Source: CAUYUA01 sp963575675 (GTDB lineage Bacteria; Pseudomonadota; Alphaproteobacteria; Azospirillales; Azospirillaceae). From it: DNA of 53,398 nucleotides. The stretch covers positions 1 to 53,398 of the forward strand of contig CAUYUA010000133.1 in the NCBI GenBank assembly GCA_963575675.1. Reading direction: 5' to 3'. Both the position numbers and the translations under genes were made by a program. Below the pieces are notes generated by a model. The model saw only the letters and a list, made by a program, of their open reading frames with translations, was not told the DNA's origin and did no database searches. Positions within the stretch are counted from its first letter, which is position 1; each line of letters begins with the position of its first letter. Positions 1 through 8,419 of this stretch are shown here, in pieces.

Positions 1-18
1 CCATTATTTCATCCGATA

Positions 19-55
19 GTTAGCATAACAATGTGGGGGCGGGAGAACGCTTACG
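19..55. repeat. IS66-type terminal inverted repeat (copy 1)
   Basis: These 37 bases end in GAGAACGCTTACG and are the exact reverse complement of 4079-4115. The GTAAGCG terminus is typical of IS66-family ends. Together with a second end at about 476-510, the two copies bracket the fcl - glycosyltransferase - manB block, so the block looks like the cargo of an IS66 composite element or of two independent insertions. Confidence 0.6.
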
Positions 56-59
56 AATT

Positions 60-400
60 GCCGTTCTGAAACGCTTGCGCCAGGCGTCAATGTTTCAGAG
101 ATAGCTCGATTTAAAGAATTGGCTGATAAAGAAATTAGGTGAAATCTCTCAAAAAACCGAACTCGTCAAAGCTATTCGTTATGCTATAAACCACTGGGAC
201 GGGTTGTGCGTTTTTCTTAAAGACGGTCGTGTTGAAATGGGCGCCAACACGGTTGAACGGGGCATGCGACCACAAAAAATTACGGCTAAGAATGCTCTCT
301 TTGCGGGCAGCGATGCCGGTGGTTGGAACTGGGCTTCTCGTCGCCTCTCTCATTGAAACGGTCAAACTCAACGGCGTCATGTGCGCGAAAGTCGCACAAA
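60..400 (+). pseudogene. IS66-family transposase remnant
   Basis: Translation from about 128 reads KLGEISQKTELVKAIRYA, then VEMGANTVERGMRP and NALFAGSDAGGWNWASRR. This is the C-terminal end of the IS66 DDE transposase, including the normally conserved (I/V)xxNxxERxxRP and LFAGSDAGG stretches. The reading frame shifts near 340: the following SLIETVKLNGV continues the same protein in another frame. Just upstream (about 64-108) ETLAPGVNVSEIARF resembles the helix-turn-helix of the small IS66 ORF, joined by a deletion. No intact ORF remains, so it is a dead fragment. Confidence 0.7.
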
Positions 401-475
401 CCACCGCCTGCTTCTCCCCACTCCCCAGATTTGCGTCTATCGTGCGCACGAGAGGCCAAGTCTCGCGTATCATAT

Positions 476-510
476 GGCGTTTGACAAGGTGGAAACGGGA
501 GAACGCTTAC
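476..510. repeat. IS66-type terminal repeat (right end of the remnant)
   Basis: The sequence ends GGGAGAACGCTTAC, nearly the same terminal 14 bases as the 19-55 copy, and lies just downstream of the transposase remnant, as expected for the right end of that element. Its inner bases differ from the 19-55 copy, so it is a different IS66 member. Confidence 0.5.
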
Positions 511-523
511 CGCTTATCCCTTT

Positions 524-1471
524 CTATTCTCGAAAATACGAAATATTTTCCAAGAACCATTGATAATAATTCTTCAATCCTTCTTTTAAACGAATATTAG
601 CTACCCATCCCATATTCGTAAGCTTACTGACGTCCAATCTTTTTCTAGGCATACCGTCAGGTTTCGAAACGTCGAAAATTAGTTCTCCCGCGTATTCCAC
701 TGTTTCTTGGATCATTTTGGCGAATGCTGCGATTGAGATTTCCGAACCAACACCGACATTGATATGCTCCATCCCAGAATAATTCTTGGTCAAGAAAACA
801 CACGCGTCAGCCAGATCATCAACATGTAGAAACTCCCGCAAAGGCTTTCCGGATCCCCAAACTACGACTTCAGACGCCTTTGCTTGTTTCGCCTCATGAA
901 AACGACGCAATAACGCAGCAGGAACATGACTGTTTTCAGGGTGAAAATTATCGCCCGGCCCATAAAGGTTTGTTGGCATGGCGGAAATAAAATCAACGCC
1001 GTATTGTTGACGATACGCTTGGCAAAGCTTAATTCCCGCAATTTTTGCCACGGCGTACCATTCGTTGGTTGGTTCAAGGGGGCCAGTCAACAGGGAGGAT
1101 TCCGTGATCGGCTGAGACGCCTCTCGAGGGTAAATACAACTTGATCCAAGAAATAAAAGTTTTTCTACGCCGAATTTCCAAGAACTATGAATAATATTCA
1201 TCTCGATAGCGAGGTTGTTGTAAATGAACTCGGCGGAATAGGTGCTGTTGGCATGAATTCCACCGACTTTCGCAGCGGCAAGAATGACAACTTGAGGTTG
1301 ATTACGGAACATCCAAGCCTCAACTTGATCTTGACGAGTTAGATCGACGCTTTCACGACCGACGGTCAAGATTTCGCATCCTTCTCCAACCAGATGACGT
1401 GTTATCGCCGATCCAACCATTCCTCGATGGCCTGCGACCCAAACCCGTTTTCCAGAAATAGAATAACTCAT
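524..1471 (-). CDS. fcl: GDP-L-fucose synthase
   Basis: Extended short-chain dehydrogenase that epimerises and reduces GDP-4-keto-6-deoxy-D-mannose to GDP-L-fucose, using NADPH, in the cytosol. The 315-residue length is normal for WcaG/Fcl. Seen: N-terminal nucleotide-binding AGHRGMVGSA, LFLGSSCIYP with the catalytic serine region, and the catalytic YAVAK (YxxxK). The C-terminal KPDGMPRKRLDVSKL is characteristic of Fcl. It is the most downstream of four - strand genes with the glycosyltransferase, manB and gmd, and its substrate is the Gmd product. The stop lies about 15 bases from the IS66 end at 510. A related enzyme (ColC) makes GDP-L-colitose, and a ColD-like gene exists at 40.3 kb, so a ColC role is a possible alternative. 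Confidence 0.92.
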   Translation of the reverse strand: MSYSISGKRVWVAGHRGMVGSAITRHLVGEGCEILTVGRESVDLTRQDQVEAWMFRNQPQVVILAAAKVGGIHANSTYSAEFIYNNLAIEMNIIHSSWKFGVEKLLFLGSSCIYPREASQPITESSLLTGPLEPTNEWYAVAKIAGIKLCQAYRQQYGVDFISAMPTNLYGPGDNFHPENSHVPAALLRRFHEAKQAKASEVVVWGSGKPLREFLHVDDLADACVFLTKNYSGMEHINVGVGSEISIAAFAKMIQETVEYAGELIFDVSKPDGMPRKRLDVSKLTNMGWVANIRLKEGLKNYYQWFLENISYFRE

Positions 1472-1539
1472 GATTTTAGCCTTATTATTCCGTAAGCGTA
1501 ATATATCTCGCGATTGATTGTTTTTTTAGGAAAAACACA

Positions 1540-2445
1540 TCACTTTCCGTGTCGTTCTCGACGTTCGTAGAGATGACGCCATACTTGACCGGCAAATCGA
1601 ATAGGCCATAAAGCGTCTTTGACGCAACCATCTGCGGCGAATTGTATTCCTGCGCTGATTTGTCTTCGTCGTATTTGATCGAACATCATATAGCCGATGA
1701 TCCATGCATGCCAACGTTTATATACAGCGTATCCTGGATCGTTTGGCAAAGTTTCTTCCAAGCGCGTCCGTGACAATGTTACATAATCACGGAGATAAGT
1801 GTCTCGCGCCACGCTTTCCGTGGAGTAAGTGAGAGAACCATTATGCGAACGGTAACGATAAATTACCTCTGGAAGCGTTTGTCTTTCTATGCCGGCCAAA
1901 AGCGCGCGCATTAGGAAATCTCGATCGGCGGCAATGGGAAACCGTAAATCATATAACCCAATTCGGGCATAGACTGAGCGTCTAAAAAAGCGGGCGTTGG
2001 TCAGAGGCAATCCTCGAATAACATCTCCCTCTCGCAAAATTTTATTCTTTTTATGATTGATCTTGAGGATGACTTTTCCATCTGGAATTCCGTCAACAAC
2101 CTCAATTCCGCCACAAACAGATTCAATGTGTGTGTCGTTGATGAAAATATCCATAACGCTATTAAATATATTATGAATATAGGCGTCGTCACTATTTAAG
2201 TGTCCAATAACCTCTCCTTGCGAAAGAGAAATGCCTTTGTTGATGGCGTCGTACAAACCAAGATCAGGTTCGCTTACCAATTTTAGATGTGGATAACGAG
2301 ACAACATATCAAGTGTGCCGTCTGTTGATCCGCCATCAATTATAATGTGCTCAAAGTGAGGATAGTCTTGATGAATAACGCTCTCAATGGCTTGGACGAT
2401 CATATCTCGACGATTTAAACTGGGCGTGATGATGCTAAGCAGCAT
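1540..2445 (-). CDS. Family 2 glycosyltransferase
   Basis: 301 residues with a GT-A fold at the N-terminus: SIITPSLNRRDMIVQAIESV, then IIIDGGSTDGT and the metal-binding HLNSDDAY (DxD-like). The family transfers a sugar from a nucleotide-sugar donor onto a growing surface glycan at the inner face of the cytoplasmic membrane. The WcaE-like IDGGSTDGT and GLYDAINKGI stretches resemble colanic-acid-type transferases, so GDP-fucose, whose synthesis genes flank it, is a reasonable donor, but this is inference. No membrane segment is obvious. It is transcribed with fcl and manB, with gaps of under 100 bases. Confidence 0.8.
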   Translation of the reverse strand: MLLSIITPSLNRRDMIVQAIESVIHQDYPHFEHIIIDGGSTDGTLDMLSRYPHLKLVSEPDLGLYDAINKGISLSQGEVIGHLNSDDAYIHNIFNSVMDIFINDTHIESVCGGIEVVDGIPDGKVILKINHKKNKILREGDVIRGLPLTNARFFRRSVYARIGLYDLRFPIAADRDFLMRALLAGIERQTLPEVIYRYRSHNGSLTYSTESVARDTYLRDYVTLSRTRLEETLPNDPGYAVYKRWHAWIIGYMMFDQIRRRQISAGIQFAADGCVKDALWPIRFAGQVWRHLYERRERHGK

Positions 2446-2539
2446 GGGCGGAAACTATAGGCATGAGATGAAAAGGATCAGATGAGGATATAACGATATT
2501 TTTGAAACAAGTAACCATTTAGCAGTCTAGAGCAAAAAG

Positions 2540-3943
2540 TTAATGCCCGTCATCGGAGGTAGATTTATAGAAATCAATGCCGGACTCCAAAATTTGATCA
2601 TTCAATGTGTGTTGAAGCCTTTCGAGTCCTTCTTTTGTTGTCGACTCGCAGCGAGCGACTAATACAGCCTGTGTATTCGAGGCTCGCAGCAACCACCAAC
2701 CATCAGAGGTTTGAACGCGCACGCCATCGATCTCATTGACGTTACATCCAGAAGAGAGGAGACGTTTTTTGACTTCGGAAATGATTTCGAACTTACGGAC
2801 GTCAGAACACGGAAAACGCAATTCCGGTGTGGAGAAAGTTACAGGAAGACGATCTTTCCAAGCAGACAAGGGTTCGTCTTTTTTGGATAGGGATGAAAGC
2901 AGACGAACGGCTGCATATAGAGCGTCGTCAAAACCATAATATCCATCTTTAAAGAAAATATGACCACTCATTTCTCCCGCTAGAGGAGATCCGGTTTCCA
3001 CCATTTTTTTCTTGATCAGGGAATGGCCTGTTTTCCACATCAAAGGTTTTCCACCTAATTCGGCGATTCTATCAAATAAACTCTGACTTGCTTTACAATC
3101 CGCAATAATTGTTGCTCCGGGATGTCGCGAAAGAACGTCTTCCGCATATAACATCATTAATTGATCTCCCCACAAAATTCGTCCCAAATTATCGATGACG
3201 CCGATTCGGTCTCCATCGCCGTCAAAAGCGATGCCAAGATCAAGATTATGCTCTTTGACTGTTGCGATTAACTGTTCTAATGTATGAGGTTCTGTGGGAT
3301 CTGGATGGTGTGACGGAAAAGTTCCATCTATTGTGTCGTTCAATAAAATATGACGTCCAGGAAGTCTGGCTGTTAATTTATTGATGGCTTCACCTGCGGC
3401 GCCGTTGCCTGTATCCCACGCTACAGAGAGCCCTTGATTGCTGTCGTAATCAGATGATATTCTTTGAATGTAATCATTCATCACGCTTATATCGTCGCTG
3501 GTTCCTTTGCCGTCGACCCATGCGCCTTCAGAAGCTATTTCTCCTAGAGTGAGAATGTCTTGACCAAAAAAAGGCGCTCCCTTCATCATCATTTTAAAGC
3601 CATTGTGATTGGGAGGATTATGCGACCCTGTTATCATAATTCCCCCATCTGTCGGCAAGACAAGCGTGGCGTAATACAACATCGGCGTCGGTCCTAAGCC
3701 GATACGCTTTACGATTACTCCGCTTTCAAGCAATCCTTCAACCAACGCCTTTTCCAACATTGGAGAAGAAAGACGTCCGTCATATCCCACGCACACGCTT
3801 TGTAAATTGCGCTGACGAAGCAACGCTCCAAAACTTCGACCGATGGCGTAGGCGTCTGAAACAAAAAGAGTTTCCTCTAATATGCCTCGAATGTCATATT
3901 CACGAAGAATGCTCTTATCAAATAAATGACGAGAATTCATCAT
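2540..3943 (-). CDS. manB: Phosphomannomutase/phosphoglucomutase
   Basis: Converts mannose-6-phosphate to mannose-1-phosphate, the precursor of GDP-mannose. Seen: N-terminal REYDIRGI, the phosphoserine loop MITGSHNPPNHNGFK, the metal-binding AFDGDGDRIG, the sugar-specificity GEMSGHIFF and the C-terminal phosphate-binding LLRASNTQAVL. These are all hallmarks of the alpha-D-phosphohexomutase family. The ATG at 3943 gives 467 residues, the usual length, and has a GAAGAG ribosome site 6 bases upstream. A longer frame to 4009 would add an unusual hydrophobic leader. It works with manC (24.2 kb), gmd and fcl. Confidence 0.9.
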   Translation of the reverse strand: MMNSRHLFDKSILREYDIRGILEETLFVSDAYAIGRSFGALLRQRNLQSVCVGYDGRLSSPMLEKALVEGLLESGVIVKRIGLGPTPMLYYATLVLPTDGGIMITGSHNPPNHNGFKMMMKGAPFFGQDILTLGEIASEGAWVDGKGTSDDISVMNDYIQRISSDYDSNQGLSVAWDTGNGAAGEAINKLTARLPGRHILLNDTIDGTFPSHHPDPTEPHTLEQLIATVKEHNLDLGIAFDGDGDRIGVIDNLGRILWGDQLMMLYAEDVLSRHPGATIIADCKASQSLFDRIAELGGKPLMWKTGHSLIKKKMVETGSPLAGEMSGHIFFKDGYYGFDDALYAAVRLLSSLSKKDEPLSAWKDRLPVTFSTPELRFPCSDVRKFEIISEVKKRLLSSGCNVNEIDGVRVQTSDGWWLLRASNTQAVLVARCESTTKEGLERLQHTLNDQILESGIDFYKSTSDDGH

Positions 3944-4078
3944 AATGGACTCTTCTTTGTTTCTTAGAACTTGTTTCAAGAACAGAGAGAAATCTATGAC
4001 AAAAACCACATTTTTACAAGAAAAACATATGATTAACCTGTTGCAAAATCATAAAAAGATATGATTTTTCTCTATCAC

Positions 4079-4115
4079 CGTAAGCGTTCTCCCGCCCCCA
4101 CATTGTTATGCTAAC
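4079..4115. repeat. IS66-type terminal inverted repeat (copy 2)
   Basis: Exact 37-base inverted copy of 19-55, starting CGTAAGCGTTCTCCCGCCCC. It faces away from the manB block, as the left end of an element whose body is no longer present. Confidence 0.6.
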
Positions 4116-4147
4116 GATCAAATGAAAGAATGGCTGGCCTAAAACAA

Positions 4148-4233
4148 GGAATGAGGTGGTCCCGGAATCCCGGACAGAATGATCGCTTAGCTAAGCAATC
4201 ATTCTGTCTAGGATTCCGGGACCACCTCATTCC
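4148..4233. repeat. 43-bp-arm palindrome between gmd and manB
   Basis: The arms run from GGAATGAGGTGGTCCCGG to its reverse complement with almost no loop and only a few mismatches, centred on CTTAGCTAAG near 4190. A related half copy follows another IS66-type end at 22.35 kb, so the palindrome and the GTAAGCG end probably travel together. It may terminate gmd transcription (the gmd stop is 25 bases away) or be a MITE-like element. Confidence 0.65.
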
Positions 4234-4257
4234 TACTGATATCGATCATCTCGCAAA

Positions 4258-5328
4258 CTAATCATGCCGGTTTGCTCTTCCAAAGTCGTTGTGAACGGAA
4301 ACAATATCGGAAGAGACCATTTCTCGAACTAATTCAGGAAAAGAAGTGGTGTGTTTCCATCCAAGTTTTTCATAAGCTTTACGTGGATCTCCTTGAAGGA
4401 GATCGACTTCAGTAGGACGGAAATAGCGTTTATCAATCTCAACCAATGTTTCACCAGTTTTTATGTCAATTCCCTTTTCATCAACGCCAACGCCTTGCCA
4501 AATGATAGATCGTTTTACTTCAGCAAAAGCCAGTTCTACGAAAGAGCGCACGCTGTGCGTTTCTCCAGTCGCCAAAACATAGTCGTCAGGTTGAGGTTGT
4601 TGCAGTATTCTCCACATTCCTTCGACATAGTCACGAGCATGTCCCCAATCCCGTTTGGCGTCAAGATTACCGAGATAGAGTTTCTTTTGCAACTTATGCT
4701 CAATAGCGGCAACGGCGCGCGTAATTTTCCGCGTAACGAATGTTTCTCCGCGAATAGGACTCTCATGATTGAATAGAATGCCGTTACTCGCGTGCAAACC
4801 ATAAGCTTCGCGATAATTGACTGTAATCCAATATGCATAAAGTTTGGCTGCCGCATAAGGACTTCTGGGATAAAACGGCGTGGTTTCGCTCTGAGGCGTT
4901 TCCTGAACTTTTCCGTATAGTTCTGAGGTTGATGCTTGATAAAAGCGGGTTGTTTTCTCTAACCCCAATATTCGAATGGCCTCCAAGAGCCGTAATGTTC
5001 CGATTGCATCGGCGTTGGCGGTGTATTCAGGGGTTTCAAAGCTAACCTGGACGTGACTTTGGGCGGCAAGATTATAGATTTCATGTGGTTGTGTTTCTTG
5101 CACCAGACGAATTAAATTAGTGGCGTCGGTCATGTCCCCATAAAGCATCCGGAATTTTGGGTCGTTTTCGTGTGGATCCTGATAAAGGTGATCGACACGC
5201 GCCGAGTTGAAGGATGACGAACGTCGTTTTACGCCGAATACCCTGTACCCTTTACTCAGAAGCATTTCCGCAAGATATGCTCCATCTTGCCCGGTAACGC
5301 CAGTGATCAGAGCTCGTTTTTCAACCAA
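4258..5328 (-). CDS. gmd: GDP-mannose 4,6-dehydratase
   Basis: Dehydrates GDP-mannose to GDP-4-keto-6-deoxy-D-mannose with NADP+, the branch point to fucose, rhamnose, perosamine and colitose. Seen: ALITGVTGQDGAYLAEMLL (nucleotide binding), the VKRRSSSFNSARVDHLYQDP signature, catalytic TSELYG and YAAAKLYAYW (YxxxK), and the GILFNHESPIRGETFVTRK block. The chosen start is a TTG at 5328 preceded by GAGGAAC, giving MVEKRALITG as in the family. An ATG at 5373 would add 15 residues. The tract 5374-5500 upstream is AT-rich with no gene. Confidence 0.93.
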   Translation of the reverse strand: MVEKRALITGVTGQDGAYLAEMLLSKGYRVFGVKRRSSSFNSARVDHLYQDPHENDPKFRMLYGDMTDATNLIRLVQETQPHEIYNLAAQSHVQVSFETPEYTANADAIGTLRLLEAIRILGLEKTTRFYQASTSELYGKVQETPQSETTPFYPRSPYAAAKLYAYWITVNYREAYGLHASNGILFNHESPIRGETFVTRKITRAVAAIEHKLQKKLYLGNLDAKRDWGHARDYVEGMWRILQQPQPDDYVLATGETHSVRSFVELAFAEVKRSIIWQGVGVDEKGIDIKTGETLVEIDKRYFRPTEVDLLQGDPRKAYEKLGWKHTTSFPELVREMVSSDIVSVHNDFGRANRHD

Positions 5329-5519
5329 GTTTCGTTCCTCAATCAGGTGATTATTTCCAAAACATAGAGACATATTTTATAAAAAATCATGTATTGCATT
5401 ATGCTGTATAAATATTATTTATTGTTATCATTAAAAATTTCGGAAGTCTATTTAGTATATTTTTTGGATCAAAGTTTAGTTTTTCTTGGCGGGAGCAACT
5501 CATTTGCTGGAAGATGTTA

Positions 5520-5860
5520 GGTAAAAATAGATAGAAAATTGAAATAATTGCAGCATCGTCATGAAAGTAATGATAGAGACGGAGAGATGAAACAACCATT
5601 TTTTCTGACCTTGAAGCAACTTTGGTCCGGAGGCGAAAACAGGCTATAAAATGGCGGATGTCACTATTGTTTTGCTCTATGCTAAAAGTTAGGTCTTTTC
5701 CAGTAAAAGGTTGGTCTTTTGGGATAAGATGATGATACGTTTTCCAACCACCCGTGATTAAAATTTTGCCTTTAATTCCGATTTTGTCGAGTAACTTTTG
5801 ATATGTCGCGTCATCACGGCCATCAATAACCCAGGAAATAGTTCGCCGATTGATAGGGGC
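5520..5860 (-). pseudogene. IS1-family transposase remnant (C-terminal part)
   Basis: An open but startless frame reads TISWVIDGRDDATYQKLLDK, ILITGGWKTYHHLIP and then SIEQNNSDIRHFIACFRLRT KVASRSEKMV before a SLRLYHYFHDD tail. This is the DDE region and C-terminus of IS1-type InsB transposases. The upstream (N-terminal) part is missing and an IS256 remnant begins about 50 bases away, so the element was truncated. Confidence 0.7.
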
Positions 5861-5910
5861 AGTGTTACATGTTTTCTGTAAAAACTATCAAGCTGATTTT
5901 TGAGGTCAGT

Positions 5911-6749
5911 TTATGGATTCAGGGAGAGATAGACTTTACCGATGAACCACTCGTCATCATATTCAGCAAGAAGAGCTGGAACGAGTCGAAGGCGAGAAGC
6001 GGTATTAGGAAAGATTGAAGCGACACAAGTCCGTCTTTTCAGTTCACGGTTAATCCTTTCGAGACCGTTTGTTGTGCGTATTTTTGTCCTATGAGAGAAC
6101 GGAAAGTTAAAGACAGAAAATCCAAGCGGGATATTTTCTTCCGCCCATTGGGCACGTTTTTGGTTTTCCTTTTTCCATGCGTCGATGGTAATTTCGAGAA
6201 GGCGTTCAGCTTCGGCTTTATCCGGGGCGTTAAATATATTTCTAACTTTTGGGGCGGAGATCGTTCGTTTGTCTTGGAGAGAGACATAGGCCTGAGCGTT
6301 TTGTTGTAAATGGAATTGATATCTCTGCCAAGGAACGTTGGGAAAGGCGGCTCTCCGAGCAGCCTTAAGGCTGGCATGATTATCGGCGACATCACTTTTC
6401 TCGTAGAGATGCCTGGAACATACATTTCAGCCAAAGCAATATTGGGCGCTTTCTTGGTGCGAGCGCCTTTTTCAAGCGCGCTGGGATAAAACCCTCCGCT
6501 TCGGACTTGAGGCGCATCAAAAGTCAGCTCGCCGACGCGCGTCATGACAGTCTTTGGTTTAAAGACGTTTGCATAATCACTGCATTCATGTGTCCGTTCA
6601 TGCCGTCGAGTTTTCAGAAACTGCGCCCGTTCAATTTTGCTCGCCTCGATCACAAGGATGCGCAGAGCTTCTCCGACTCCATCAAGGCAATGCTCCAGCA
6701 AGGCCGAAAATGCGGTCTCCAGGGGGTGATGTTCCACTCGTTGCGCCAT
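5911..6749 (-). pseudogene. IS256-family (mutator type) transposase remnant
   Basis: From about 6749 the frame reads VEHHPLETAFSALLEHCLDG, KIERAQFLKTRRHERTHE, FKPKTVMTRVGELTFDAPQV and FYPSALEKGARTKKA, the N-terminal half of mutator-type transposases. After about 6390 the frame jumps to the region that normally reads FPSVPWQRCQFH, so the catalytic middle is deleted. The C-terminal part appears in other frames (FPFSHRTKIRTTNGLERINR, then FIGKVYLSLNP and a stop at 5911). Deletion and frameshifts make it inactive. It lies directly downstream of feoA, where feoB would be expected. Confidence 0.8.
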
Positions 6750-6933
6750 GTTGCCGACGAAGGCAAGCCTCAAGTTATCCAACTATACCCGATCAAGCCC
6801 TTGTTAACAGTGCCTAGACCAAAGAACCGGAGAACGTCCGGAAATGGCCTGTGGATCGAACCTAAAAAGAAGTCGGAAGCAAGAAAGACGCCTTGCAAAG
6901 CATCGAAGTTCGGCCCTTTAGGGCAGAGAATGG

Positions 6934-7206
6934 TCACTCGACGCGCAGCAGGACATTGTGAGCGTCCTCGTTTCGCAGCGATAAACAATATCCCATAATG
7001 TTGTAGGCTCGTGGATTGCCCATCGGCGCGGTCCGAAGCAAAGTGATCTCTGTGCCGCGAACCATGCCGAAGGCGGTAAGTCGACGTTTTAACATTTGGT
7101 TTTTATCAGCGATTCCGATCACAATGCCGCGTTGACCCTGTGTTAAATCGGCTAAGGTTGTCTGCGACGCATCTGAAGAAACGGTTTCGTTTCGATCCGA
7201 CGACAT
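6934..7206 (-). CDS. feoA: Ferrous iron transport protein A
   Basis: 90-residue cytosolic SH3-like protein that assists the FeoB GTPase/permease in Fe2+ uptake. Seen: LADLTQGQRGIVIGI, KRRLTAFGMVRGTEITLLRT, APMGNPRAYNIMGYCLSLR and the terminal LLRVE, which follow the FeoA domain end to end. The ATG at 7206 has GAGGA eight bases upstream. A frame extension to 7248 runs into the inverted repeat and is less likely. No feoB follows: the next recognisable sequence is the IS256 remnant. feoAB operons next to magnetosome genes supply iron for magnetite in Magnetospirillum, so this is likely what is left of such an operon. Confidence 0.85.
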   Translation of the reverse strand: MSSDRNETVSSDASQTTLADLTQGQRGIVIGIADKNQMLKRRLTAFGMVRGTEITLLRTAPMGNPRAYNIMGYCLSLRNEDAHNVLLRVE

Positions 7207-7228
7207 TATGTGAATTCCTCGAACGGAG

Positions 7229-7349
7229 AGAGCCTGTTGCAAAATCAAAAACCATCGCGCCGATTTACATCACTGCGTAATTATGCGGAACAAAGCAGCG
7301 CTATTAATTGATTTTTGCCGATAAGATTTCTAATCTTGCAACAGGCTCT
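7229..7349. mobile_element. Short element with 14-bp perfect inverted ends (MITE-like)
   Basis: AGAGCCTGTTGCAA at 7229-7242 is repeated inverted at 7336-7349, enclosing about 90 bases with no gene. CCTGTTGCAA ends are common in IS5-like insertion sequences, and a partial copy (CCTGTTGCAAAATCATAA) also occurs near 4038. It lies in the gap between divergent feoA and mms6 and may contain or disturb their promoters. Confidence 0.55.
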
Positions 7350-7612
7350 GAGAGAGATGGAAAAAGAATAGTATTTATAGTCGTGTTTTTATCGGAAATC
7401 CTGTAAAAAAACGAGATCAGAACGACGAAAGTAGGCTATTTAAAAGAACGTCCGGCGTTGAGAGAAAAGGATGGCGGGTCTAAACAATAAATTAAATAAG
7501 CCCAGAGACTATGTTCTCTGACTAAGGGGAGTTATGAATGAGATTTCCCTGTCGGCGGCATAATTTTTGTGCGCGTTGAAACTACGCATCGATAAAAAAG
7601 GAGATTTAAAGA
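7350..7612. promoter_or_regulatory. Leader region upstream of mms6-mmsF-mamH
   Basis: This gene-free tract between feoA (-) and mms6 (+) must hold the promoter of the + strand cluster if the genes are co-transcribed. It contains a small dyad CAGAGA-ctatgt-TCTCTG at 7502-7519. The dyad resembles the core of the palindrome family seen elsewhere (GACTATGTTC), so it may be a worn copy of that repeat or an operator. No convincing -35/-10 pair could be assigned by eye. Confidence 0.3.
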
Positions 7613-7999
7613 GTGGTGGGATTTCCAATAGGAAGTGGGCATGGTTTTTTATCATGTCCTGCGGGTTCGGGCATTCTCCCCGGTCTTCATTATCAAACCG
7701 CGGCAATGACAAAGGGATGCGTTGCTCAAGGCATGACGGCGGCGCTCGGGTCTCCAGGACCGGCGGTTTCCGGCGGCGTGGCTCCGATGACGACGAAAGG
7801 GATTATGGCCGGCGGCTCGGTGGTCGGCGGTTGTAAAGGGCTTAGTCTCGGCTTGGGCGTCGGTCTCGGATTTTGGGGACCGTTGGTTTTGGCGGGCCTT
7901 GGCGCGGCGGCGGCTTTCACTATTTGGAAAAGCCGACAGGCCGTCGAAGCGTTGAGCGAGGACGATCAAGAGTTTCGCGACGCCCTAGCGGAAAAATAA
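7613..7999 (+). CDS. mms6: Magnetosome crystal-shaping protein Mms6
   Basis: 128-residue magnetosome membrane protein. The C-terminal half reads KGLSLGLGVGLGFWGP, then LAGLGAAAAFTIWKSRQAVE and the acidic tail LSEDDQEFRDALAEK. This matches the Mms6 layout: a Leu-Gly repeat, one membrane helix and an acidic iron-binding tail ending in RDALA. Mms6 binds iron on the crystal surface and controls magnetite size and facets. The start is GTG at 7613 with AAGGAG nine bases upstream. The N-terminal 70 residues are Gly/Pro/Ala-rich and not recognised. It heads the + strand cluster and is followed 31 bases later by mmsF. Confidence 0.85.
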   Translation: MVGFPIGSGHGFLSCPAGSGILPGLHYQTAAMTKGCVAQGMTAALGSPGPAVSGGVAPMTTKGIMAGGSVVGGCKGLSLGLGVGLGFWGPLVLAGLGAAAAFTIWKSRQAVEALSEDDQEFRDALAEK

Positions 8000-8030
8000 G
8001 GCGCCGCGCTGTTGTTTGGAGAAAGCAAAA

Positions 8031-8369
8031 ATGATGAGAGAGGACGCAGACATGGGACTTATAGGCACGGAGGGAAGCCTGCGCTCTAGAGTGTTCGCGG
8101 CTTTCAGCTATCTTGGCATTCTCTGTTTTGTGCCGCTGTTGATGAACCGGAACGACGAGTTCGTTCAGTTTCATGCTCGGCAAGGGCTTGTGTTGTGGAT
8201 GTGGGGCGTGTTTGCGCTCTTTACTCTCGGCCTTCCCGGCATAGGAAAATGGTTCTTCGGCTTCTCCGGCATGATGATTATGATGTATTCTGGCGTCGGC
8301 TTACTGGCCGTGCTTTTGGAGAAAGCCTGGAAACTGCCCTTGATTTGCAAACTTGCCGAGCGTTTGTGA
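8031..8369 (+). CDS. mmsF: Magnetosome membrane protein MmsF
   Basis: 112 residues with three predicted membrane helices: RSRVFAAFSYLGILCFVPLL, the LVLWMWGVFALFTLGLPGIG region and MMIMMYSGVGLLAVLL. The FVQFHARQGLVLWMW stretch and the GKWFFGFSG to KAWKLPLI ending are typical of MmsF/MamF-type DUF4870 proteins. MmsF regulates the maturation of magnetite crystals. ATG at 8031 has GGAGAAAGC upstream; a TTG at 8016 is in frame but less well placed. The mms6-mmsF order is the same as in the mms6 operon of Magnetospirillum. Confidence 0.85.
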   Translation: MMREDADMGLIGTEGSLRSRVFAAFSYLGILCFVPLLMNRNDEFVQFHARQGLVLWMWGVFALFTLGLPGIGKWFFGFSGMMIMMYSGVGLLAVLLEKAWKLPLICKLAERL

Positions 8370-8419
8370 TGTGGGTAAATCTGATTGATCAAATGCAGTA
8401 AAGGAAAGCGTGGCCTGTA

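Noticed and set aside
229..600. Open frame of 123 codons on the + strand
   Set aside because: It is made of IS66 remnant sequence in a shifted frame plus the IS end; no intact product.
5399..5599. Small frame starting MVVSSLRLYHYFHDD
   Set aside because: It is the tail of the IS1 transposase remnant running into AT-rich sequence.
6749..6782. MDNLRLAFVGN as the start of a feoB gene
   Set aside because: Only 11 residues, with the GKT loop missing; kept as a hint in the feoA finding, not as a feature.
6507..6998. 163-codon + strand frame
   Set aside because: It is antisense to the IS256 remnant and feoA, with no recognisable domain.
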